A stretch of 33,838 bases of DNA from Methanomassiliicoccales archaeon (GCA_030604065.1 JAUVWO010000005.1:1-33838); one strand, 5' to 3'; shown: positions 1 to 10,081, numbered from the stretch's first letter. Notes: generated by a model not told the origin, from the sequence alone. Translations and numbers: made by a program.

Positions 1-1242
1 ATGGAATATTCAGATGCATACCTACACATAGGGGAACAAGTGGAGGAGGACGCGTATGTCATATGCAGGTACCGGGTGCGGACCGACCTTCCCATGGACC
101 AAGCGGCCGCGGCCATTGCCACCGAGCAGTCCACAGGAACATGGACCGAGCTGTCAACCCTTAGCGACGACATTTTCGATAAGTACGGCGGGAGGGTCAC
201 CGGCATCGATGGGCGGGATGCGGTGATCGCCTACCCGGTGGACGACTTCAGCATCGATGTGGGCGGGTTCCCACAGATACTCAGCATCATCGCCGGAAAC
301 CTGTTCGGGCTGTCCGCACTTGAGGGAGTCAGGCTAGAGGATGTCACCTTCCCCCGCTGCATACGGGAGCAATTCAAGGGACCCAAGTTCGGCATCGAGG
401 GGCTGAGGCGCATCCTCGACCGTCCTGAGCGACCGCTGGTCGGCACCATCGTCAAGCCCAAGATAGGTCTGTCACCAAAGGAGACCGCGGACTACATCTA
501 CGAGGCGGGCATGGGCGGACTGACCAACGGCAAGGACGACGAGACCCTGGTGGACCAATGCTTCGGCCCCCTTGAGGACAGGGTGGTGGCGATCGCCGAT
601 GCCATCGACCGGGTGAGGGACGAGACCGGACACCGCATGATACACGCCATCAACGTATCCACCCGCGGTGACCGGGTGATCGAGGTGGCGGAAAGGGCAC
701 AAGAGCTGGGAGCAACCCAGCTGATGGTGGACGTGCTCACCTGCGGCTTCGCTGCGGTCCAGGTGCTGGCAGAGGACCCCGGCATCAAATTGCCAGTGCA
801 CGTGCACCGTACCATTCATGGGGCCATGACCCGCAACCCAGACCTGGGCATCGCCATGTTGCCGTTCGCCAAGATGGTTCGGATGGCCGGCGGCGATGCC
901 CTCCACATCGGAACCTTCGGTGTGGGGAAGATGCACGGCCATCGCAGTGAGGACCTGGACAACCAGAGGGCCTGCATAGAGGACATTGGATACCGTCCAA
1001 TGATGCCGGTGTGCTCCGGTGGCATGCAGCCTGGCCTGGTCCAACCACTGGTGGCCATCAGCGGGTTGGATGTGCAGGTGCAGGCCGGTGGCGGGGTGTC
1101 CGGCCATCCGCTCGGCGTCAGAGGCGGAGCCCTGGCAATGTCCCAAGCGGTGGAGGCCGCATACCTGGGCATCGATAACCGCATCTATGCCGCAGATCAC
1201 GATGAACTACGGATAGCACTGGACAAGTGGGGTGTAGAATGA
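1..1242 (+). CDS. rbcL: Ribulose-bisphosphate carboxylase large chain, archaeal form III-type
   Basis: Conserved GTIVKPKIGL, GKDDE (carbamylated Lys and Mg ligands), HVHRTIHGAMTRN, HIGTFGVGKM (loop 6) and SGGMQPGLV...QAGGGVSGHP motifs; next to AMP phosphorylase. Confidence 0.95.
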   Translation: MEYSDAYLHIGEQVEEDAYVICRYRVRTDLPMDQAAAAIATEQSTGTWTELSTLSDDIFDKYGGRVTGIDGRDAVIAYPVDDFSIDVGGFPQILSIIAGNLFGLSALEGVRLEDVTFPRCIREQFKGPKFGIEGLRRILDRPERPLVGTIVKPKIGLSPKETADYIYEAGMGGLTNGKDDETLVDQCFGPLEDRVVAIADAIDRVRDETGHRMIHAINVSTRGDRVIEVAERAQELGATQLMVDVLTCGFAAVQVLAEDPGIKLPVHVHRTIHGAMTRNPDLGIAMLPFAKMVRMAGGDALHIGTFGVGKMHGHRSEDLDNQRACIEDIGYRPMMPVCSGGMQPGLVQPLVAISGLDVQVQAGGGVSGHPLGVRGGALAMSQAVEAAYLGIDNRIYAADHDELRIALDKWGVE

Positions 1243-2756
1243 TACTCAAAGCCAAGTTCGTGGACGTGGACTCAGAGGAGAGCCTGGTCATAATGCATGA
1301 CGATGACTGCGCAGAGCTGGGCATAGTGGCCCACGACCGTGTCAAGGTCACCCGGGCCGACAGGACCATCACCGCCATCGTACAGACCTCGGACACGTTC
1401 CTAGAGCCGGGGACCGTGGGCATCCTCGGCAAGACATTCCAAGACCTCTGTTCCTGCAACGATGAGGATGTCACGATCCGTTACACTTCCAAACCGGAAT
1501 CGGTGGCCTTCATCCGCAAGAAGATGGACGGGGGCGAGCTGACCACGGACGAGATCCAGAAACTGGTGGTCGACATCTCCGAGAAGAACCTGTCCACCAT
1601 CGAGATGTCCGCCTACGTCACCTCGCTGTACATCCATGGCATGAACATCCGCGAGACAGCGGACCTGACCGTGGCCATGGTGCGCACGGGCGAGGTCCTG
1701 GACTTTGGCCAGACCCCGGTCTTCGACTTCCACTCCGTGGGCGGGGTGCCCGGCAACAAGATCACCCCGATAGTGGTCCCGATAATCGCCGCAGCAGGGC
1801 TGCTCATCCCCAAGACCTCCAGCCGGGCCATCAGCAGCGCTGGTGGGACCGCCGACATCGTGGAGACGTTCTGCAATGTCTCATTGGACGCTTTCAAACT
1901 CAAAGAGGTGGCCGAGCATGTGGGCGGTACGCTGGCTTGGGGCGGGGCAATGAACCTAGCTCCGGCCGACGACCTCATCATCAAGGTCGAGTACCCATTA
2001 GGAATCGACCCCCATGCCCAGCTTCTAGCCTCGGTGATGAGCAAGAAGAAGGCCATCGGTGCCGACTACCTGGTCATGGACATACCCATGGGCGCCGGGA
2101 CCAAGGTACCGACCATGGATATGGCAAAACACTATGCCCGAGACTTCATGGACCTGGGTGAACGGCTGGATATCCGTGTGGAATGCGCCATCACCTATGG
2201 CGACCAACCGGTGGGACGGGCCATCGGGCCGGCACTGGAGGCCCGCGAGGCCATTAGCATACTTGAAGGTGCTCGCTCCCCCCACTCGGTGATAGAGAAG
2301 GCCTGCGGCATTGCCGGAATGCTGCTGGAGATGGGGGGCATGCCCAACGGCATCGAGACCGCCAACGACCTGTTACGGTCGGGAGCGGCCTTGACCAAAT
2401 TCCGCGAGATCGTCGCTGCCCAGGGCGGCAACCCCGACCTCAAGGAGGAGGACCTCTCAGTGGGACAGTTCAAGAAGGACGTTCTGGCCATCCGCAGCGG
2501 TTATGTGGATTCCATACGCAACAAGGAGCTGGTCACCATATGCCGCACCGCAGGGGCGCCTAGGGATAAGGGCGCTGGCCTGATCATCTACAGCAAGAAG
2601 GGCAGCCAAGTGGACCGCGGTGACCCGCTGTTCACGGTGTACGCTGACAACCAGGCCAAACTGGATCGGGCCATCGCGAGGGCCATCAAACTGGAACCAG
2701 TGGTCATCGAAGGTATGATCATCGACCGTGTGCCCTCATTCTCCCGGGTCCGCTGA
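1239..2756 (+). CDS. deoA: AMP phosphorylase (thymidine phosphorylase family)
   Basis: FDFHSVGGVPGNKITPIVVPIIAAAG and TSSRAISSAGGTADIVE motifs; N-terminal archaeal extension; ATGA overlap with the rbcL stop sets the start at 1239 rather than 1227. Confidence 0.93.
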   Translation: MILKAKFVDVDSEESLVIMHDDDCAELGIVAHDRVKVTRADRTITAIVQTSDTFLEPGTVGILGKTFQDLCSCNDEDVTIRYTSKPESVAFIRKKMDGGELTTDEIQKLVVDISEKNLSTIEMSAYVTSLYIHGMNIRETADLTVAMVRTGEVLDFGQTPVFDFHSVGGVPGNKITPIVVPIIAAAGLLIPKTSSRAISSAGGTADIVETFCNVSLDAFKLKEVAEHVGGTLAWGGAMNLAPADDLIIKVEYPLGIDPHAQLLASVMSKKKAIGADYLVMDIPMGAGTKVPTMDMAKHYARDFMDLGERLDIRVECAITYGDQPVGRAIGPALEAREAISILEGARSPHSVIEKACGIAGMLLEMGGMPNGIETANDLLRSGAALTKFREIVAAQGGNPDLKEEDLSVGQFKKDVLAIRSGYVDSIRNKELVTICRTAGAPRDKGAGLIIYSKKGSQVDRGDPLFTVYADNQAKLDRAIARAIKLEPVVIEGMIIDRVPSFSRVR

Positions 2757-3500
2757 CAGTCGCACCGCATCGGACAGGGTCATCCGGCCGAGGGCCACGT
2801 CCCTGGCCATACTGACCGTTATGGTCAGGCGGCCACGGCTGGCGATACGGGAACGGCGTTGTATCTCCCGGAGCTCTCCGGGGGTGGGCTCCACCTCCGG
2901 CATCGAACCCAGCTGCCTCCCGGCCCTCACCGCTATCGTCTGGGCCGCGTTCAGGTCAGGATGCTCCCCCCTAGTGGTACCGGTCTCATCCACCACTTCC
3001 ACAGCGTCCACCATATCCCATACCGCCACTATGGTCCGATCCCGGTTAGTGGGATCGCCATGCCCTATGCGAATGGTGAGGCTCTTGATCTCCGCCCACC
3101 CTTGCAGGCGCTCCACCTCGTCCCTGACCGCCTCTGGAGAGAATGTCCTTCGACGCAGTAGACGCCGGCCATCGCAGAGCAGCGCCAGACCAGGCCGCTT
3201 GCCTGGATCGATCCCGAAGATGAAATGATGCGCTCCGGGTCCACAACGCAGCCTGCAAAAGGCCATATCCACCGCTGACCGGGGATCCTCATGGGTCACC
3301 GTATCCACCGACAGGTCGGCCTCCAGTCCCCGTGAGATGATTACCACACCCACCCCCGGAGGCGCCGGTTCACCCGGGACGAGGGTGACGAAGGGCTCGT
3401 CCCGCGAACGGATCTCCTCCACCACCTCGAATTGGTACCGGGGGTCAGCACTCATGACCGCCGGTATCAATCGATGCCCCCGCTTGGATCGCCCAGACAT
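2736..3500 (-). CDS. Uncharacterized protein with probable RNase H/RuvC-like fold
   Basis: 254-aa ORF with 'FIFGIDPGKRPGLALLCDGR' (RuvC/YqgF-like first strand), 'LTIRIGHGDPTNRDRTI' and C-terminal 'HPDLNAAQTIAVRAGRQLG'; overlaps the mazG-like gene. Confidence 0.6.
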   Translation of the reverse strand: MSGRSKRGHRLIPAVMSADPRYQFEVVEEIRSRDEPFVTLVPGEPAPPGVGVVIISRGLEADLSVDTVTHEDPRSAVDMAFCRLRCGPGAHHFIFGIDPGKRPGLALLCDGRRLLRRRTFSPEAVRDEVERLQGWAEIKSLTIRIGHGDPTNRDRTIVAVWDMVDAVEVVDETGTTRGEHPDLNAAQTIAVRAGRQLGSMPEVEPTPGELREIQRRSRIASRGRLTITVSMARDVALGRMTLSDAVRLSADPGE

Positions 3501-3829
3501 CTGTCGGCGGGATACTTGGACCCGTTCTTGGCCAGCTTATCGATCACTGCGTCGCTGAGATCGGCCTCCAGGTGGTTGGCCAGGGAAAGACAGTAGATGA
3601 CCACGTCGGCCAGCTCTTCCAACGTCCTCTCCCGGAACTCTGGCCGCTCCAGCGACTCGTCGATGTGGCATAAGGATTCCCACTGGAACAGCTCCATCAA
3701 CTCGCCAGCCTCGATGGCGATGCTCATGGACAGGTTCTTGGAGTTGTGGAACCGCCCCCAGGCCCGGTCACGGACGAATTCGTCCACCATCTCGCGCAGC
3801 TCGGCCATCGTGGTCTCGCAATCGCTCAT
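3467..3829 (-). CDS. MazG-like nucleotide pyrophosphohydrolase
   Basis: EAGELMELFQWES...LEELADVVIYCLSLANHLEADL: EExxE and ExxD arrangement of the all-alpha NTP pyrophosphohydrolases. Confidence 0.88.
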   Translation of the reverse strand: MSDCETTMAELREMVDEFVRDRAWGRFHNSKNLSMSIAIEAGELMELFQWESLCHIDESLERPEFRERTLEELADVVIYCLSLANHLEADLSDAVIDKLAKNGSKYPADRCLGDPSGGID

Positions 3830-3868
3830 CAACACCTAAATGGGGTCATCGGTATTTACGACTCGTCA

Positions 3869-3905
3869 GGGCAGGAAGCCCACTACAATCAGTAGTTGGA
3901 TGAGT
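3869..3905 (+). mobile_element. Orphan IS200/IS605 (TnpB) right-end-like hairpin remnant
   Basis: GGGCAGGAAGCCCACTACAATCAGTAGTTGGATGAGTTTGA resembles the GGGnnGGAAGCCC + stem-loop seen at IS605/IS1341 tnpB 3' ends; no tnpB in the window. Confidence 0.4.
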
Positions 3906-3965
3906 TTGAATGTAGTAGGTGCCTGTCATGTGTGTCTGATTCAGGCGGACTCACTCTGACAGATC

Positions 3966-5180
3966 TCAAACCAGATCCATATCCTTCGATACCCGCCGCC
4001 CCAGGAGCACGAATCCGATCGATGATATAAGACCCATGGAGGCGATCAACAGCCACATCACGATGGGTGTGGCGCGGGTGGCGTCCATTATCATGCCGCC
4101 CACGAACGGCCCCATGGCAGCCCCGCTGTCCGTGAGCAGTACCATGGCCCCCATGTAACGGCCGCGGTTCTTCTCCGAGGCCAACCGGGACACGAAGCTG
4201 ACCGATGCAGGAGATATGATCATCTCGGCCACGGTGATGATGGCTATGGTCCCCACCATCCACAGGAACCCGGTGGAGGGGCCTACTAGGGCGAACGCCA
4301 CGGTGTACAGCAGCGCCCCGATCAATAGCACCCTTGAGAGCCGGTAACGCGACAGTCCCCTAGCTATAGGTATCTGCAGCAGCACGATCATGATCCCGTT
4401 CACCGCGAACAAAGTGCCGATCTCGCTCTCCAGCAAACCAAGATCTTCCTTGGCGAACACGGTGTAGGTGGAGAAGAACTGGGACATGAGGATGACCAGC
4501 AGCAGCGTGGCCAACCCGAACACCAGGAAGGTACGGTCCTTGAACACGTTCAGGGCCTCCTTCCCCAGATGTTGGTGATGCTCCGATCCGGTCATGCGCT
4601 TGGTCTCCTCCACCATTACAAGCACCATGACCATGTAGATCGCCGCGGCCAACGAGGTCGCCACGAACAGCGCAGAGTAGGAGACCATGGCCACGAAGCC
4701 GCCCACGAACACCCCTGCGGCGAAGCCGACATTGGCGCCCACCCGCACGAAGCTGTAGGCGTCCATGCGCTGTGTCGGATCGGTGACATCGGCGATCATG
4801 GCGTTCATGGCCGGATGGGCCACATTGCCCAGCAGGAATGCCACCGCCAGCAGCCCTGTTATCGGCAGGAATCCCCATCCCAGTTGCACCGCCACCGCCA
4901 CCAGGGCGAAGGTGACGATGCGCATGGCCATGCCAGTGAGCAGTCCCCGTTTCCGACCCCAGCGATCGGCCATCTCGCCGCCGATGATGCCGGCCAGGGC
5001 CGACATCACCCCGACCACGAGCCATACAAGACCGATGACGGTCATGCTCACCCCCAGCTCGGAGTTGAAGTATATGGTCAAGTAGGGCAGGAACATGGAG
5101 AACCCCATGGCGATTATCATCTCGCCGACGAACAGCACCCAAAGGCGGCGGTCCACGCTCCGGAAACGCAGGGAGCTCAT
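3966..5180 (-). CDS. MFS transporter
   Basis: Twelve-TM-like hydrophobic pattern with 'GGEMADRWGRKRGLL' MFS motif A; ATGA overlap with the upstream MFS gene sets the start at 5180. Confidence 0.88.
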   Translation of the reverse strand: MSSLRFRSVDRRLWVLFVGEMIIAMGFSMFLPYLTIYFNSELGVSMTVIGLVWLVVGVMSALAGIIGGEMADRWGRKRGLLTGMAMRIVTFALVAVAVQLGWGFLPITGLLAVAFLLGNVAHPAMNAMIADVTDPTQRMDAYSFVRVGANVGFAAGVFVGGFVAMVSYSALFVATSLAAAIYMVMVLVMVEETKRMTGSEHHQHLGKEALNVFKDRTFLVFGLATLLLVILMSQFFSTYTVFAKEDLGLLESEIGTLFAVNGIMIVLLQIPIARGLSRYRLSRVLLIGALLYTVAFALVGPSTGFLWMVGTIAIITVAEMIISPASVSFVSRLASEKNRGRYMGAMVLLTDSGAAMGPFVGGMIMDATRATPIVMWLLIASMGLISSIGFVLLGRRVSKDMDLV

Positions 5181-6433
5181 AGCCTGCCCCTCCATCGTGG
5201 ACCCACGCCCTCAGGTATGGGCTCGCCTCCCGAACGCTCACTTCGCACCATGCGCATACCCAGCAGAACGAACAGCCCCGCCGACACCAGACCCATGGAT
5301 GCGATGAGGGACCACATGGTCAACGGGACCCCTACATATGCATCCATGATCAGACCGCCCAGGGCGGGACCCATGGCCCAGCCTCCAGCACTGAACAGCC
5401 CGAACACCCCCATGTACCTACCGCGCCGGTCCTCAGGTGCCACCTTGGCAACGAAGTTCATGGTGGTCGGCGACATGATCACCTCCCCCAATGTGATCAC
5501 CACCATGCATCCCATCAGCGCTAGCAGTCCCCCGGCCAGTCCTACCAATGCGTACCCGGTGGTGTACATCAGCGCCGCGCCTATGAGCATGAACGAGGGG
5601 CGGAAACGATCGATCACGCTGGCTATGGGCAGCTGCAGGAACACTATCATCAGACCGTTGAGCATGTACACTAGACCGATCTGGTACTCCTCCAGTCCCA
5701 GCACCGTCTTGGAGAAGGCTGGCAGGGTCGAACCCATCTGAGAGGTGACGATGAACAGCATCGCCGTTCCGATGCAGAACACCGCGAACACCGGGTTGCC
5801 GGTCAGGACCCGCAGTGTGTTGCGGGGGTGGAAGCGCTCCGTCTCACGTTCACCGCGGGACTCATTGATGAGCATGAACACCACGGTAGCGAACACGAAC
5901 GCGCTCATGGCCGTCACTAGGAACAGCAACGAGTAGGAAAAGAACGAAGCTAGCATTCCACCCAGGAACGGCCCCAGCGCCCATCCCACATTCACACCGA
6001 CGCGTATGAGACTGTAAGCGTGCACCCGGCGTCCGGGCTCGACCACATCGGCCACCATGGCGTTGAGCGCTGGATCGACGAACGAACCGCAGAACACACC
6101 GATTACCACCAGCACCGCGATCAACAGGAAGCTGCCGGTCAGGGCCACAGCAATGCTTATCAGGACGAAAAGCCCCGCCCGAGCATACAACGCGGAATAC
6201 ATGACCCGCTTACGACCTATCCGATCGGCCAGCTCGCCCCCTATTGTATTGCCAATGGCGGAGAACAGACCACGGAACAGGTAGACCACGCCTATCAGGG
6301 CCATGGATACGCCCAGGTCGGTGTAGAAGTAAATGGAGAGGAAGGGCATGACCACCGAGACACCGGTCGCCGATACTATCTCGGCGAAGAAAAGGATCCA
6401 GACCCTACGGTCGAAACCTTTGAATTTGGACAT
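5177..6433 (-). CDS. MFS transporter (tandem paralog)
   Basis: 'GGELADRIGRKRVMY' MFS motif A; clear similarity to the adjacent MFS protein (FFAEIVSATGVSVVMPFLSIYFYTDLGVSM vs FVGEMIIAMGFSMFLPYLTIYFNSELGVSM). Confidence 0.88.
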   Translation of the reverse strand: MSKFKGFDRRVWILFFAEIVSATGVSVVMPFLSIYFYTDLGVSMALIGVVYLFRGLFSAIGNTIGGELADRIGRKRVMYSALYARAGLFVLISIAVALTGSFLLIAVLVVIGVFCGSFVDPALNAMVADVVEPGRRVHAYSLIRVGVNVGWALGPFLGGMLASFFSYSLLFLVTAMSAFVFATVVFMLINESRGERETERFHPRNTLRVLTGNPVFAVFCIGTAMLFIVTSQMGSTLPAFSKTVLGLEEYQIGLVYMLNGLMIVFLQLPIASVIDRFRPSFMLIGAALMYTTGYALVGLAGGLLALMGCMVVITLGEVIMSPTTMNFVAKVAPEDRRGRYMGVFGLFSAGGWAMGPALGGLIMDAYVGVPLTMWSLIASMGLVSAGLFVLLGMRMVRSERSGGEPIPEGVGPRWRGRL

Positions 6434-6515
6434 GCCTCCGGCTATACCACCACCCATTGCTGGCGGCATATCCGTCAGCGATTATGAATCTTTGTTGGAG
6501 ACGTGCTGACACTTG

Positions 6516-7652
6516 TCAGTGCTTTAAGAATCTCAAGAAGCCCTTGTGCTTGCCCTCGTCCTCGGCGAACGCCTCCAGGCACTCGCGCTGCCTCTGAGTG
6601 ACCTTCTTGGGCACCACCAGACGTACACGAATGAGCATGTCACCGTGGCTCCCGCTGCCCAGACGGGGCAATCCCTTGCCCCTCAGCCGCAGTACCTCGT
6701 CCGGCTGGGTGCCAGCAGGCACCTTGAGCCTGACCGTCTCGTCCTGGAGCGTGATCACCTCCACCTCGGCACCCAAGGTGGCCTGAGGGAAGGTGACATC
6801 CCTCTCCATCCATAGGTTGGAACCCTCGCGTGAGAAGACATCGTGCTGACGGACATGCACCACCACGAACAGATCGCCAGGCGGCCCCCCGTGGGCACCG
6901 GCATCGCCAGCACCCGGGACCCGGAACCGTGTGCCATTCTCCACCCCAGCCGGTATGTCCAGGTCGATGCGCGAGGTGCGTTGCACGTGTCCCTGACCCT
7001 TGCACTGAGGGCAGGCCTCGGCATAGGTGCGTCCCGAACCGTGGCATTGCGGGCAGGTGGTGACGCTCATGAACCGACCGAAGGTGGAGCTGCGCACCTG
7101 TTGCACCTGGCCGTTGCCATTACACTGGGGACATGTGGTGACGTTACCGTCCTTGCCCCCTGTGCCGTTGCAGTCCTCGCAGGCCACCGAACGAGGTATG
7201 GATACCTCTTGTTCCATGCCATTGAGCACATCCTCCAGGGTGATCTCGATGTCGTACCGCAGCGAACTGCCCTGCTGAGAACCTCCACGCCGCTGTCGAC
7301 CGCCTCCACTGAACAGAAAATCGAATATCGATCCCCCTGAGGAGAAATTCCCTCCAAAGATGTCGTTCAGGTCTGAGTAATGGGAGAAATCGTCCCATGA
7401 GAAGCCGCCTCCGGAGAACTGGGAATCCACACCAGAATGTCCGTACTGATCGTACAGCTTGCGCTTGTTGACGTCCGCCAGGACCTCGTAGGCCTCGGAG
7501 ATCTCCTTGAACCGCTCCTCGGCCACCTTGGGATCCTCAGTGGTCACATCCGGGTGGTACTTGCGCGCCAGCTGGCGATAGGACTTCTTCACCTCCTCGG
7601 GCGAGGCGTCCCTGGAGACGCCCATCACCTCATAGTATTCTCGCTTGCCCAT
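6516..7652 (-). CDS. dnaJ: Chaperone protein DnaJ
   Basis: J domain with HPD (ARKYHPDVTTED), four CxxCxGxG zinc repeats, C-terminal substrate-binding domain. Confidence 0.97.
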   Translation of the reverse strand: MGKREYYEVMGVSRDASPEEVKKSYRQLARKYHPDVTTEDPKVAEERFKEISEAYEVLADVNKRKLYDQYGHSGVDSQFSGGGFSWDDFSHYSDLNDIFGGNFSSGGSIFDFLFSGGGRQRRGGSQQGSSLRYDIEITLEDVLNGMEQEVSIPRSVACEDCNGTGGKDGNVTTCPQCNGNGQVQQVRSSTFGRFMSVTTCPQCHGSGRTYAEACPQCKGQGHVQRTSRIDLDIPAGVENGTRFRVPGAGDAGAHGGPPGDLFVVVHVRQHDVFSREGSNLWMERDVTFPQATLGAEVEVITLQDETVRLKVPAGTQPDEVLRLRGKGLPRLGSGSHGDMLIRVRLVVPKKVTQRQRECLEAFAEDEGKHKGFLRFLKH

Positions 7653-7668
7653 GGGATTACGTTCCGTT

Positions 7669-9501
7669 TCACTCGTCATCGACTATTGTGTAGTCGGCGT
7701 CCACGTAGTCGTCGCCCTTGGGCTCTACATCCTCTTCAGGGGGTGCCTGCTCGGCCGTCTGCTGGTACAACCTGGACGAGATCTTGTACATCTCATGGGT
7801 CAGAGCCTCGGCCTTGGCGTCTATCTGGGCCTTATCGCTGGAATCCTTAGCGGCGCGGAGGTCGTTCATGGCCGCCTCTAGGGCGGTCCGCTCCTCATTG
7901 CTCACCTTGTCCCCCAGCTCCTGCAAGGTCTTCTCAGTGGTGTAGATCAGAGCCTCAGCCTGGTTGATGGCCTCGACCTTGTCCTTCTCCGTCTTGTCCA
8001 TGTCGGCGTACTGCTCCGCCTCCTTGACCATGCGCTCGATCTCTTCGTCGCCCAGCTTGGTGGAGGCGGTGATCGTGATGGTCTGCTCCTTACCGGTGGC
8101 CATGTCCTTGGCGTTCACGTTGAGGATGCCGTTGGCGTCGATATCGAAGGTGACCTCTATCTGAGGCACCCCCCTAGGCGCCGATGGGATGCCCATCAAT
8201 GTGAACCGGCCCAAGGAGGTGTTGTCCTTGGCGAACTCTCGCTCCCCCTGCACCACATGGATCTCCACCGCGGTCTGGTTATCAGCGGCGGTGGAGAATA
8301 TCTGGCTCTTCTTGGTGGGTATGGTTGTGTTGCGCTCGATGAGCTTGGTGGCCACCCCTCCAAGGGTCTCGATGCCCAGGGACAGCGGGGTAACGTCCAA
8401 CAACAGCACGTCCTTGACCTCGCCGGCCAGGACCGCGCCCTGGATGGCGGCGCCCATGGACACGCACTCCATTGGGTCAATGCCCCTCTGGATCTTCTTC
8501 CCCACGGTGCCCTCGATGAAGGCCTGCACCGAGGGCATGCGGGTGGGCCCGCCGACCATGATTATCTGATCTATTTCATCGACCTTGATGTTGGAGTCCT
8601 TGATGGCGGCCATGATCGGACCCTTGCAGCGGGCTACGATGGGACGCACCAGCTCCTCCAGCTTGGCCCGGGTGATGACCTCATTGAGGTGCTTGGGGCC
8701 GCTAGCGTCGGCGGTGATGAACGGTAGATTGACCTCGGTCTGCATGGTGGTGGAGAGCTCGATCTTGGCCTTTTCACAGGCCTCATGGACCCTCCATGTG
8801 GCCATGTTATCCTGCCTGATGTCGATGCCGGTCTGCTTTTGGAAGTTGTCCAGCACATGGTTGGTCAGGAGTTCGTCCATGTCCGACCCGCCGAGGTTGG
8901 TGTCGCCGGAAGTGGACAACACCTCGAACACGCCCTCGGAGAAGTCCATGATGGTCACATCCAGGGTCCCGCCGCCCAGGTCGAACACCAGGATCTTCTG
9001 CTCTAGGTCCGACTTGTCCAGCCCATATGCCAAGGCAGCGGCGGTGGGCTCGTTGATTATGCGCACCACATCCAGGCCGGCGATCGCGCCAGCGTCCTTG
9101 GTGGCCTGGCGCTGGTTATCGTTGAAGTATGCGGGCACGGTGATCACCACTTTGTCCACCGTCTCACCCAGATAGGCCTCTGCATCACGCTTGATCTTCT
9201 GGAGTATGAAAGAAGATACCTGCTGGGGGGTGTACTGCTTGCCGTACACTTCGGCCTTGTATTCCTGCCCCATCTTGCGCTTGATGTTCTTGATGGTTCC
9301 CTCGGGGTTGGTGACCGCCTGCCTCCTAGCTGGCTCACCTACGAGGAGCTGATCCTCTTTGGTGAAGGCCACGTACGAGGGGAACGCCTTGCCCCCTATG
9401 CTAGTGCCCTCGGCGCTAGGGATCATGGATGGCCTGCCGCCTTCCATCGTCGCCGCCGCCGAGTTGCTTGTACCCAGATCGATTCCGATTATCCTTGCCA
9501 T
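7669..9501 (-). CDS. dnaK: Chaperone protein DnaK (Hsp70)
   Basis: [17 protein letters not shown]..., [52 protein letters not shown]. Confidence 0.98.
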   Translation of the reverse strand: MARIIGIDLGTSNSAAATMEGGRPSMIPSAEGTSIGGKAFPSYVAFTKEDQLLVGEPARRQAVTNPEGTIKNIKRKMGQEYKAEVYGKQYTPQQVSSFILQKIKRDAEAYLGETVDKVVITVPAYFNDNQRQATKDAGAIAGLDVVRIINEPTAAALAYGLDKSDLEQKILVFDLGGGTLDVTIMDFSEGVFEVLSTSGDTNLGGSDMDELLTNHVLDNFQKQTGIDIRQDNMATWRVHEACEKAKIELSTTMQTEVNLPFITADASGPKHLNEVITRAKLEELVRPIVARCKGPIMAAIKDSNIKVDEIDQIIMVGGPTRMPSVQAFIEGTVGKKIQRGIDPMECVSMGAAIQGAVLAGEVKDVLLLDVTPLSLGIETLGGVATKLIERNTTIPTKKSQIFSTAADNQTAVEIHVVQGEREFAKDNTSLGRFTLMGIPSAPRGVPQIEVTFDIDANGILNVNAKDMATGKEQTITITASTKLGDEEIERMVKEAEQYADMDKTEKDKVEAINQAEALIYTTEKTLQELGDKVSNEERTALEAAMNDLRAAKDSSDKAQIDAKAEALTHEMYKISSRLYQQTAEQAPPEEDVEPKGDDYVDADYTIVDDE

Positions 9502-9502
9502 T

Positions 9503-10006
9503 TCACTCACTCTCCTTCCTCTTTGTAACTCTCACCTTCGCATACCTTAACACCCGGTCTCCCATGCAATAGCCTTTTTGGTAGACCTCCAGTATGCAGC
9601 CGTCCTCGTCACCCTCGGTGGTGCATAACGCCTCATGCAGAGAGGGATCGAAGCCTATGTCGGTCGGTATGTCACGCAGGCCCTGGGCATTGAGCACTGA
9701 TAACAGGTTGGCGTGCACACCCTTCACCCCTTCGACCAGACCCTGGCTGGCATCGCCTGCGGCCATAGCTCGCTCCAGGTCGTCCACCACGTCCAACAGC
9801 TCGGAAACGATGATCTCAGAAGCGTACCTGCGACCATCCTCCATCTCCTTGAGCGTCCGTTTCCTGTAGTTGTCGAAGTCGGCCTGTATGCGCTTGGCCA
9901 TGTCCAGGTTCTCTTGAGCCTGGGCCTGGGCCTCCTCCAGCCGCTCATCGAAGCTCCTCTCGAACGTCTCCGGCGCCTCGATATCAGATCCTTCCTCATC
10001 AGCCAT
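9503..10006 (-). CDS. grpE: Nucleotide exchange factor GrpE
   Basis: Coiled coil then '[14 protein letters not shown]' and '[45 protein letters not shown]'; immediately upstream of dnaK; start MADEEGSD. Confidence 0.95.
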   Translation of the reverse strand: MADEEGSDIEAPETFERSFDERLEEAQAQAQENLDMAKRIQADFDNYRKRTLKEMEDGRRYASEIIVSELLDVVDDLERAMAAGDASQGLVEGVKGVHANLLSVLNAQGLRDIPTDIGFDPSLHEALCTTEGDEDGCILEVYQKGYCMGDRVLRYAKVRVTKRKESE

Positions 10007-10057
10007 AGCTAATGCCCCTCGATGTCCCTTCCCACTTGATAAGAAATGTAATGAAAG

Positions 10058-10074
10058 TGGGGGCGATGCCCCCA
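10058..10074 (-). terminator. GC-rich hairpin between thsA and grpE (terminator, attenuator or processing element)
   Basis: Perfect 7-bp stem TGGGGGC-GAT-GCCCCCA between the thsA stop (10082) and grpE start (10006); pyrimidine-rich tract follows on the minus strand. Confidence 0.45.
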
Positions 10075-10081
10075 TTTAGGA

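Noticed and set aside
472-1200. Long antisense ORFs inside rbcL (also 4360-5241, 4569-5741, 11033-11752, 24248-25075)
   Set aside because: Opposite or out of frame to strongly supported genes, low-complexity His/Arg/Ser-rich translations typical of high-GC shadow ORFs.
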